Shown here one piece after another: positions 9,171-21,100 of a stretch of DNA of 64,000 nucleotides. A program made the translations under genes and the position numbers. Numbering within the stretch: position 1 is the first letter of the stretch; each line of letters opens with the position of its first letter. The stretch is from Nematostella vectensis (Eukaryota; Cnidaria; Anthozoa; Actiniaria; Edwardsiidae), in assembly GCF_932526225.1 (NCBI RefSeq), contig NC_064045.1, positions 5,283,498 to 5,347,497 of the forward strand, written 5' to 3'. Under the pieces are notes generated by a model. That model was given only the letters and a program-made list of their open reading frames with translations, did no database searches and was not told the origin of the DNA.

Positions 9171-12100
9171 CTGTAATAAGACATCGTGACGTCATTGAAT
9201 ACGGTGTATGCAAAAGGCCGGTTCTCACCAGGACGTAAAAGCACCATGCGTAATTTTTATGATCGACACTCGCACGCAAGCGGAAGAGAACACAATTGGT
9301 TGATTTTCTTGTGCTTTGTTCTATCGGTTCTTACATGCGCTTACAACCTGATGGAACCAGCCTTGAGACTAGGGCGGTTTCCTAAAAAGCAGGATAGTGC
9401 TAACCCAGGGATAAATACAGCTATCTTGGCATTTGATTGGATAAAAAGGGCATTCATCTCTGGGTTAGCGATAACGTGCTTTAGGAACTCGGCCCTGTGT
9501 GATTTTTAAGTCAGAGATCTATAATTTTGTTTTTCTTACCTAAACTTAACCCTTACTACATTCCCTCCTCCCGGCAAGAAATAACACGCTCATTAGAGCT
9601 AAAGTGAACACAGAAATGAGTGAGCCTTAAATGATTAAAGTAACATTTCTCCACTCACCTTGAGGAAGACTTTTCCCCTTTTTTGGATGTGGTATCCCCC
9701 AAGCTCATCAAGGATTCGCTTTGTCGACGGACTGATATGAATCTTTAACGCTTCAAATATCAAAATATTCCGCATTAGTGGATACAAATTCCCAATCTCA
9801 AACCCCCTTTCATTGGCGTTTGATACTCGTCTCGCGAACAAGGGTTCGACTTATCGTAAATATCGTATGTGAAAAGAAACTGAGACAAAGGCCCTATGGT
9901 AAACCCGTATTACGTTCCCCATAGGAACTCTTCTTAGATGATACCCAAACCTTACCCAAGGGACCCCTCCCATTGGATAAAAAACCCGTACCTAACCCAA
10001 GGACTAAGATAAACCCTCCGCTTTGATAAAATCTGTACCTTCTCCGTTCGACTCCATTCTCGAGGCCGTATTTACGGTATCTCCAAATAAACAATACCGT
10101 GGCATTTTCTTGCCCACAACTCCCGCTACACACGAGCCTGTGAAGGACAAAATATTCGATGAGGCAAAAACGACACATAGTGATCTTGCGCAACAACAAT
10201 GGCGACGGCATCAAGAACGGCGCGGGCGCCCAGAAAAAAGGGCGTTGTAGTCCGAGACAGCAAATCTTGAACTGCATTTTCCTATTTTCACGTTTTACGC
10301 GCGCCGTCGTTTGTGCCAAAGGTCTCTAATGTTAAAGGATTCCTTGAAATAAGCTGACGGATATTTTGCACAGAATACGCTAAAACCGCTGACCACCATA
10401 CCCGAGTGTATCCCGATACGGAGCTTGAGTTTGTCGTTAGGCCGGTGTCGGATCTTGAACGAGTCGATCTCCCGGAGCATATGCAGTGCCATAGTAGCAA
10501 TCTCACCCGCGTGCTGGTGACCGTTACGGATAGGCAGACCGCTGACCACCATGTACGCGTCACCTATCGTCTCTACCTGATAAAACCAAAATATGTACAA
10601 TGGTGTCCGGATAACTGAATTTTTACTTAATTTCCACCAGTTATACTTGGTGCGGTAGGCACAACAGCGCCACACCAAGTGTCCCCTTGAGTGTATTATT
10701 AGTTATTATGATTATGATTATGATTATGGTTATGATTATGATTATGATTTTGATTATGATTATGATTATGATTATGATTATGATTATGATTATGATTATT
10801 GTCGTTGTCGTCGTTACTGTTACTGTTACTGTTATTGTTATTGTTCACTAATAATTATTAGTGTCACTGAGGGTGGTATTTATTGCGTCCCCAGTGATAG
10901 CACGCAATATTTTCTGTGCGAGAAAATGGATACACCTTTGGTACACATGCTTTACCTTGTAGACATCGTAGTTGTTGATGATTTCATCGAAGAGAGTGTA
11001 CAAGTCATTCAACAAGTCCACGACCTGAAATAACACAAGGAAACCTGTTTCGGCAATGAACCTAAAGACAAGACGAGGGATATTTCCGGGAGCTATAACT
11101 AATATGCCAGGATAGCAGGAAGAGATTACCAAATGAAGTAATGCCAAATAAGTCAAGGAAAGCAAAACAAGGCAGAACAAAGCATATTAAGCAAATCAAG
11201 GCAAAGCAAGGCAAGGCTAGGAATGCTGACCGATGGGGTCAATCAAAACAATAGAAGGTAAAACAAGGTATCCACTTAAAATACAAATAAAGACATAGAA
11301 TCAACAAAAATTCTACTTGTTTGATAATATCCACTAGTCATTCACAATATAAAATATAACTAGACCCTGCGCGCAGGTTTGACTGGGATACCTGAGATCT
11401 GCAACTTGTTTGTGTGACATGTATGACAAAGATTTCACTGCCTGCTTTGGATATAATAAAAAAATATATATAATCTTGTTTTTTATTGTAAATGCCATAT
11501 CACAACACTGATTGGGGCGAGAAAGGTAAGAGCATCATCTCTTCAGGTGTGGGGTGGACTGGAGGTGTGCTCCATGAAAGTAGACAGGGCTGATTGTGCT
11601 ATCTTCAAATACTATCCCCACATCAGAGTTAGCATCAAAATAAGATTAAGGAAAGCTGAGAATGTGTTTTAAAATTGTTATTTCTTAAACATTTCTTTGG
11701 TTCACTGCCCTCAATGTGCTATCACTTAGGGGTAAATTTATTTAAACACCCAAAGTAAGTCCTATTGTATTAACAATATAATTTTATTGAAATATATTAT
11801 TTTATTTATGTAAGTTACAAGTAAACAACAAAAATTATTTATTTTGAAGTCAAATGAGAGGGCTATAGAATATCCAGACTTGATTGAAATTTATAGAGCA
11901 GAAACATATTTTCAATATCAACAACACTACAAAACTATTACAAATCTCTAGATTTTTTTTGAAACGGTTCCATAAAAATAAAATGACATTCAATGAGGGA
12001 TAAAGGTATTTCAGGGAAATAATAAAACTTAAGCTTATCTAAAGGAAGCACAAAAGTACCAAAATAATTTTCATAGATTTAAGTACATATTTTACACTTA

Positions 12101-15100
12101 CATGACTTACAACACCTATGCTGTACTTTATTAAAATCGACATGGTTAAAATGATGAGATTCAATGAGAGAGATCAAGATATTTTATAGTAAGAAAATAA
12201 AATTCATCTTAGGGTAGCCGGTTAAGTGTCCAATGTAAAGTAGATTCATCGACAAAGCGATTTGTAGGAGACGATTTCCATCAACTGCTTCAAACTACTT
12301 CCACTTCAAAATAGATTAAGCAATCAAGGTAAATACCTCGAGTCCATTCATGAGTGTCCAGAGCACATTTAATTACGTCTTGAAGTAAGCTGTATGAGTC
12401 TAAAGCAGTCAGCACTTTGAGCCGCGTGTCTCGCACTCGGGTCGCAAATGTAAACACGAGTAAATACAGCGAAATCAATCCAAGCTGAGATGATTTTCCA
12501 AAGTAACTTGATAGAAATTGAGGCTATTGTTAAATATGCAGTTATTAAATCGCGAATCGGGCCTTCAAATGCACAAATAACATGGATCTGAGAGCTGGAA
12601 TCTCAAAATTCAAGATGGCGGCCATGACACAGTTTTAAATTATGCAAAAGTTTTTGGTAACTAAGCGTTGCGATGACGTAGGACAGTAGGCTAGATACTT
12701 CGTGTAAGAAAAAGGCTTCAGTAAGGTCGCAATCAATACACTAAAACAAGCGAAGTATTGACTATGGCGCAAAGGCTCTTGGGGTATTGCGGAACATTGC
12801 AGATTTCCCGGGGACCACGGAAAAAAAAACAGTTGCAATTTATAACTGGGCTACCACAGGTATCCCAGTAATAACACAATCATCGAGAAAAGTATAAAAG
12901 GAATGGATACTTCTGTACGATATAGATTGTATTAAGAAAACCTGATTGCCTTCAGATATCATTATGAAGAAATGTTTAAAGATTATATGATTGATAAGAT
13001 CTAATCCAGATTCATCACCTGTAGTGGGGTACTTTCTGAGGAAAGTGACGTAAATCCAACAATATCACTGAAAAATATAGAGACTTCGTCAAAGTTCTCG
13101 GCTGTTACTTGTTTCCCATGCACCAAATCCTTGGCTACTGATCTAAAAGACGAAAATAGAGCAAGAACTGAGTAAGTGCAAGCAACGGGAGACATGAAAA
13201 CCCCTTTACCATTTTGTACTTACGGTGGTAACATTCTGTTCAGTAAGTTTTCTGTTTTTCGTTTCTCGTCTGCTAGCTGACTTGTTCTTTCTTCCACCAA
13301 ACTCTCTAAATTATTGGCGTATTTTTCCAACAAATTTACCATGTTATCCATAATGTTCGATTGCCTGCAAAAAGAAAACATTTGGAACAATCACCAATGC
13401 CGTTATACCATCATCATCATCATCATCAGAATTCCCATCCTGATTAATCATCATAAACTATATCGTTATCATCATTTCATCACTATCGCCATAGCCATCA
13501 TCATCATCATCGTCGTCGTCGTCGTAGTCGCTCTGTCATTGGCGTCATAATCATCACCCTTACAGTACCAAGTGACTCAAAGAATCCATTTCAATTAGCT
13601 AATTCAAGCAAGGTACTGATAAACTTTAAACCAAATATCATTAATAAAGCATCAGACGTCAATCGTGGATAGTAACCATATTTTCTTAAACTCGTAGTGT
13701 TTTCAAAACTCGTCCTCACCACTCTTCAAATATAAAAACTTTGACTGCTTACTTCCCCATAGGCAGTTTCCTGACGGTCTTTCTTATCTCTTCAAAGTCC
13801 GGTCTATGATCTGGGTTTTCCTCCCAGCACCATTTAGCCAGGTCAACAATACCAGCCACGGTCGGCCCTTCCAGGACAATGGTACTGAGCTTTGGACGAA
13901 AGGGCGGACTCTCGACACGCGTCACTTTCTCGATTATATCTATAAGAGACATTCGTTAGAAACCGCCATCATTTGGAATGTAAAATAGACTGTTGTCTGG
14001 TGTAATTTTATATGACGAAATACGGGCGCAGCAAGACGGACAGAGTGGTATGTGTCGTCGTCGTTTTATTAGAAGTGGTCCTGTCCGCTTTCTAACGTGG
14101 TAGCTCGTTAGTGGAGTAGACATCATTCTCACCTGAAGTTTTGTTAGTATAGTAAGACCGCGTTTTCATCTGAAGGTTCCTTAGTGTAGTAAGACAAGTT
14201 GAATGGCCCTGACCACGTTCTTACCTGAAGGTTTGTTAATGTAGTATGACCGCGTTCTCACCTGAAGGTTAGTTAGTGTAGCGAAACCGTGTTCTCACCT
14301 GAAGGTTCCTTAGTGTAGTAAGACAAGTCGAATGGCCCTGACCGCGTTCTCACCTGAAGGTTCGTTACTGTAGCAAGACCGTGTTCTCACCTGAAGGTTC
14401 GTTAGTGTAGTAAGACAAGTCGAATGGCCCTGATCGCGTGAGCAACTCTTGTACGATGATACCAAAGCTGTACACATCGCCTTTCTGGGTCCCCCTTGGT
14501 CGTGGGTCAGCCGCTCGAAGAAGCTCCGGTGCAGTCCAAAGCTTACCTAAATAAAGGGTTTGAGTAAGAACAGTCTTCCTTTGATAATAGCCCTGTCGGT
14601 AATTCCATGACTTTTTAAAGAAACTATAGGTGACTTGTAATCCTTGTGAAAAGTAGAAATTTTAAAAGTTTTAAAAGGACATCATTTTATATGACTCAAC
14701 TCTTACTAGTTAAAAACAAATTAATGCAAAACATTGGTATTCGCGGTAAAGTCTAACACCATTACTTTGTTAGAATAGGGGACTTGCGCTAAGAGATCAC
14801 GTGACTATTTGGGTGGCAAACTAGCGCGCGCTCAGGCTTTTAGCGGCAAAATAAATGCAGCAAAAAGCAACTTATTCAAACCTTACGAAAAAAGAATTTA
14901 GTTTTTATTTAAAGATTTTATTATTCGTCGTTCCTGGTGTTCTCTGTGTTTTCTCGGCAAACTCATTTCTGTGTTTTGGTTTGAATTTGAGCAAGTCCCG
15001 GCTAAGCTGTGACCTTCTGACTGCGATCAAACTCACGGTAATACATGGCGTACTCTCCCTCCTCTTCACTAATATCCTGGTTCGACTTGAATTTGTTAAG

Positions 15101-18100
15101 CCCGTAGTCAGTGATTTTGAGTACCCAGCGGCCATCCACCACACAGTTCGGGGACTTGAGTCGACCATGGGAGCGAATCTCTGTACTATGTAGGTATGCC
15201 ATTCCCTGTTAATGTTAGACACAAAACATGGAAATGCTGTATGGGTGGTAGGATGGGGAATTTCCGTAATATGCAGGTTTTCCACTCAGCCTTTTAGGAT
15301 GTATACATATTTAAAATGCTAAGGTCATGGCAGGATGGGAAATCTATGTACTTTGAAGGTATGTTATACGCCCTGTTGGGTGGTAAGCGTAGTGCAAGGG
15401 GTAAATGAAAGAGAGGGTGGGGAATAGGTAATGTGAAGGTACTATAATATCTCTTGGGCCAATTCATTTTGAGGTAAAAGGTGTATCAACTAAGCAATGT
15501 AGAAGGGACATAGAATAACTGGGATGGGTGAGTCGTAGCTTGAGGGATGATGAGAGATCGCTGTATTAAGAAGGGTACGAAGTACCCTGGAATGAGGGAT
15601 CTCGAGGTTTGGACTGGTAAAATGAAATGCGTAGATTAAATTAGGGGCATACCTAGAAGACGCATTTTCAACATTGGTACAGAAATACAAACATAAAAGT
15701 GTGGCCGTGAGGAATAGGAAGGAGGGTTAAATTGTCACCTTGACGATATCTGTGAGCAGCGAGTTCACAAACATGCTATCCAATTTAATGTCTTCGTTCT
15801 CCAAAATGTCCTGAAATGCAGAAAAGATTTATGTTATTAACTTGATTCCGATGCCAATAAGGTATGCACAAAACAGTGTCGGTTAAGGAAAAGACCGCAA
15901 AAATTTTCCTTGTGCAGATAAATGTCTCCGGACGCTCCATACTTACTTAATACTCTTCACTTCTACTGAGCATAGAGTTACTAAAAATTCATTTCCCGCT
16001 TCCTGAACTGTTAATAGTAGTGTAGAAACCCATTGGCAGTATGGTGTGTTGATGCGCAGAACTCACCTGTAAGCTGCCCTTGGGACAATATTGCAGCAAG
16101 ATGCAGATGTTAGGTGGCTCTACGCATGCGCCGGTGAACGTCACCAAGTTCTCGTGCCTTACAGTGCGCATCTAAAAAATAAGGCAAATTAATGAGCCAA
16201 ACAAATCAGGAAAATATACCTTATAAAAAACAAAATGTCGGATAGCAAAGAGGAATAAAAAAAGGGAATAAAAAAGCCATTTGCAAGACACCCATGTGCG
16301 AATATCTGTATTCCGTGACAGTGGCTTTACAGTATACTCAACCCAACTCACCAGTTTCATCTCGTATTTGATTTCTCGCGTCAGCTCAATTTGACGTTTG
16401 TTAATCCTCTTGATCGCCACCATGTTGGACTAAAAACAAAATAAAGTAATAAATAAACAAAACATAACTAACACGGATTTCAGAGTATATGGCTTATTGG
16501 ACCATGTCCTTGGAGCTCTACATACTCACCTTATAAAGAGCTCTTAAACCTCGGACATAAAGCAAATACCAATGAACTAACGCTGGTTGATATTATTAAA
16601 ACTGTCCGATACCGGTAAGGTAAATACCATATATAGAGTTCGGGTACATACCTTATATATCCCGACTGTGGTGAATATCTGACGCTGGTTGATATTATCA
16701 AAACTGTCGGTCGACACTAAGCTGACCTGAAAGCCAACACATTGGTAAAGTCATGACCATGGTGTCATAACCAGAGATTATTGCCGAATTCGTTGCTGTG
16801 CGACCGCCGAGAATTCAACTCCACTTCTCGTCTGGGAAAAACGCCTAGTCGAACGCTATTTCCAAACGAGATAAAGATGATGGATTCGCGCAACAAAGAA
16901 TTCAGCTAAAATATTCCTATAAATCAACACTTTGTACGACTGCCCTATATTCTCATTTTCTCCGTAAATTGATATAATCTTATATTTATGGGCGAATTAC
17001 ATAAACACCATAATTTTTTTTAAATACCTAGACTCTCTTCTCCTACTTAGTAATTCCCCTACCAGGCTCCAAACCTCAAATTGAAAGGACTGGAGTTCCA
17101 TACAAGCACAGACAAAGACTGAGCTTTGTTTGTAACGCTATAAAACCAAATTTACCGACCTGGCTTCGAAGGGACCCCATCTGACGTGACCGGATGATGA
17201 CGTCACGGAAGTCCACTCGCCATTGTTCATCCTCAAGCTCCTTCTCCAGCTGCTGTTTCCTAAAATATAATGTTCATCTCGGCTTAAATAATGTCCTTTG
17301 TTATTGTTTATATTTAAAAATGCAACGCTTTATTGGTAAGGAACTTTAAACTAACAATCTACGAATGAAGTCTGATATGTTTTTGACGATATTTGATTGA
17401 AAATATCTTGTTTACGCTTTAAAATTAGTCGATGGAAATGGATGCTCTTTGTGACTCTCAATTGAGCGGCGGCATAAAATGGCTACATGATTGGCCTTTC
17501 TTGGCTTTCCAGGCCCGTAGCCAGGTTTTTTTCTTGGGGAGGGGGGGAGTGGGTGCGAAATCCAAAGAAATGGACCTAATTTTTCCCGGGGGGAGGGGGA
17601 AGTTCTCTGATAAAATCTGACCACCCCTGAAAAAAACAAAAAGGGACTTTTTTATGCCTTTGCAGTATCTCGTTTATTGCCGGATTTGGCTACACAAAAG
17701 TCTGACTTATGGATTGGCTACATACCAGAGTGACCTAGCTTATGCTTTATAATTTTGTCTACAAAAAGCACGCCTGTTGAGAACCTATGTGGACTTTCGA
17801 CCGTTGTGGGAGGGGGGGGGAGGGAGTGCGTTCGCACCCCCTGCACCCCCCTGGATACGGGCCTACTTTCACCTTACGAAAAAAAATGTCTGCTTTGTTT
17901 AATAGACATTGCCGCTACGTCTTTAAACACAATCGTGAAAAGCAGCACATTATACTAAGAGGGTGTAACTACTTAAAAGAGGTGAACTAGAGGTGACTAG
18001 CTGCTTCTGGGAGTTCCACTGTACGTCACAAGATGTAGATTAGACTGGTGCATGCGCACTGACCTGTAGATAACGCCTCCAGCGAAAAACACGACCAGGA

Positions 18101-21100
18101 GAAGCGACCCCAAGACGATACACACAATCTCTATGGTCGCTGAGATAAACATAAATATAACAAAATAGTTTTCTAATGCGTGTACTTGTAGTGGCTACAC
18201 AAAGAATGCGATCAACATTAATGACTACAATTTTTCAAAATGTTTTTGAAACTCTTACAACAAAGTACTAGCGCAAACAACAGTAAAACCCCGCTCCAAG
18301 TATTCGTTTTCATTTGAAAACACAATCTTTTCGCTATGGATGCGCTTTTCCACCACACGTTAACGCGAAAAAGTTGATCGACAATGAAAATGCAAACCAG
18401 AGTGGAACAATTTGAAAGCTATGCACAGACTGTGGCGTGCACAGACTGAAACGGAACTTTCAAAAGGATGACGTGACTCGCCAGCGCAATGTTCATAAGC
18501 AGAATAGTGGAAAGAAGCATGCGCGTTTCTGCGTTTTCGTGTGGACGGCCCGTTTCAAAAAGAAAAAGCGGATATTTTCGAAAACGGGAAAAGAGGTTGC
18601 GTTTTCAAAAGCAAACGTATAAGTTGGGACGGCGTCTAAGGACTGCTGGCACTGCTATGCTTGGCTGACCGCGAAACAAAGCAAACGTTTACGAAATACT
18701 TCACGGCACCGTCAAACGCAGTGTACAAACAATGCCAGCCTTACTATTGCATTACGGGAAACATACTTAGCTCGAACTTGGTACTGATACATAGTTGGCC
18801 GGTAAAACCGCAAGCCGGTACGTCCACGGGCGTCGATCCTCCATTCAGCCACTCGACGCTAGCATTGCCGACCAAAACGAGCCTCTGAGACGCGTTCTGA
18901 TTGGCTGTTGCCTGGAATATTCCTACAGTCTCTAGCACCATTTCTTTCCCTGTTAATATCACATGATCAGAACGAAAGTCAAAATAGCCACGATCGCTTA
19001 CAAGACTATAAGGTTCATCAAAAACTGGTAGCAGGACTGGTTTGGATTCCCTTAGGAAGACACTTTGCATTTTTGTGCTATCAGATCGATATACCTTTTT
19101 CCTTGAAGTCGACGAGTGTAAAGTTGTATTCTACATCACCAGTCGCACTCATGTACATAAATGGTCCAAGAATGCCTTCAAAACGAGAAACAAAATATCA
19201 TGTCAATATGCTAATTTGCTTTAACTCGAAAGACTACAAACAAGATGTAGAAAAACTAGATAGTCTGCATATGCGTGGTGTAGACAAGCTATAAAACAAC
19301 ACAAGGTTTAAAAAGTATGTTGTACGCCTCTTTAAAACAGAGTCGTTGCACTGAAGTTTCGCTAGCGTTAGCCCTTTGTGAGTGCAACTACCATGTTTCA
19401 CAGAGGCATTAAAGCCATACAACATACTTTTTCATTCTTGTGTTGACTTTTTTGTTGATTTATAGCTTGTCAATATCTTGATCTTTTCAACCTTGTGTTG
19501 ATTCTTTTTGTTGATTTATAGCTTGTCAATATCTTGATCTATCTCAAAAAACTTTAAGCCGGGTTCTCCGGATTTCCTCCCTCACAAAACCAACAATTTC
19601 GATCTTAGCTGTGATCCGTGGTCAGACATGAATTGTATGGCGGCTGCCTGAGGCGTCTTCCCATGCCTTCAACTCGACCACGTGTGAATCTTCCTTCTCG
19701 TAATTCAGCATCTAGCTGCGATGAGAGTGTTTAGCTACTACAATTTATTTATTATTCATAAAACATGTGATGGTACTCACTTTGATACTTGGTGCCAAAC
19801 ATATTGCTGGCAACTCGTCTCCCGTCTCGTAGATCGTGACCCTGGTCAAGCGTTTTATTGACGGCCATGGCGTAGACAAGCACAGCGTCATGCAGATACG
19901 ACGCCGAAACCGGCACCTGACACGAAAAAAATGCGCGGTACAGTCAACACATGGCATATTTGCATATTACAGATACAAACAAATAGGCACGTGACAGATA
20001 AAACACATGACGACCATGGCGAGCATACTGCGAAGCACAGGGTGGTGCGCAGGAGTCATGGTCCACCCATCTCATTCTCCCGCGTCAAGAAGTGGGTCTT
20101 TTCTTATTGAAGGATCGTCACATACTAGTCTTTCTTCATATGATACCTGCGCACCCCCCTACCCCCGCACGCCCCATTAGTCAAACATGGATACGCGCCT
20201 GAGGACTCAAGGCCATGCTTCACTACCCATAAAATCCAGAAAACTCTTATTCTGTCAATCCTCCCTATGTCTGGGCCTGGGGCCGGTTCCTTAAAGGCTG
20301 GATAAAGTTATCCACGGACAAAAGTTATCTGTTGTATAGGATTAATTCAGGATTAATCCTTTGGTTAAGCATTTATCTACAGATAACTCTTATCTGGCCT
20401 TCTAGGAACCGGCCCCTTGTGAGTTTTCCCGTGTGGAGACAAATGGTTAGAATCATGTCTTGAATCACGTGACCGGCTTACCTGTAGCTCAAATTTACTG
20501 ACATTCAGAAAAGGCTCGAAAGGTAGCTGGTAATGGCCCGAATACGCATCGAAGTAGAAAGGCGACTGCGACGTCTTGACCTTAACATCATTCTCGAAGG
20601 TGTTGTTATCAGAGTTTTGGGTGTTGACGGCTAAAAGAAGTGAGGTCTGGAAGATCCGCTTCAATCCTGGTGTCACGGCATACGTCTCGTTACGCTCACC
20701 ATAGAACCACTTGGTTTTATCTCTAGATTTCAGGATTATCTGTAACAACAAGTTTAAAGGCCATGATAAAGAGGTAACTTTTCCTGTAGTTTTTGTTGCG
20801 TTGCAAATTTCGCGTGCAACATCCCCTTTTTGGAACTTGATACACAATTATTTCAACAGTTATGCTGGTGCGCGAAAGACACAACAGAGCTAGGCTTAAA
20901 ATCATATTAACTCAAATTCAAGTACATGTGATATTAGTATGCATTAGAGTGTATCCCTCTACTATCCTTCGGTTTAGGTTAGTGTAGTGCAGCTTGAAGA
21001 GACGGAACCCCGGGTTTAGCCTTATATCCGACAAGAAATAACTAAGGTCTCACTTGTGACACTAATATAAATCGAGACTTCGAAAAATCCCAAGGCAAGG

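Noticed and set aside
8750-9247. 165-codon frame on the - strand, the longest in the window
   Set aside because: It overlaps the real last exon of the right cyclase in another frame. The cyclase reading ([11 protein letters not shown] after a TTACAG acceptor) fits the family; the long frame fits nothing.
9186-9509. 107-codon + strand frame with a hydrophobic stretch
   Set aside because: It lies in an intron, runs through a MITE and has no recognisable domain.
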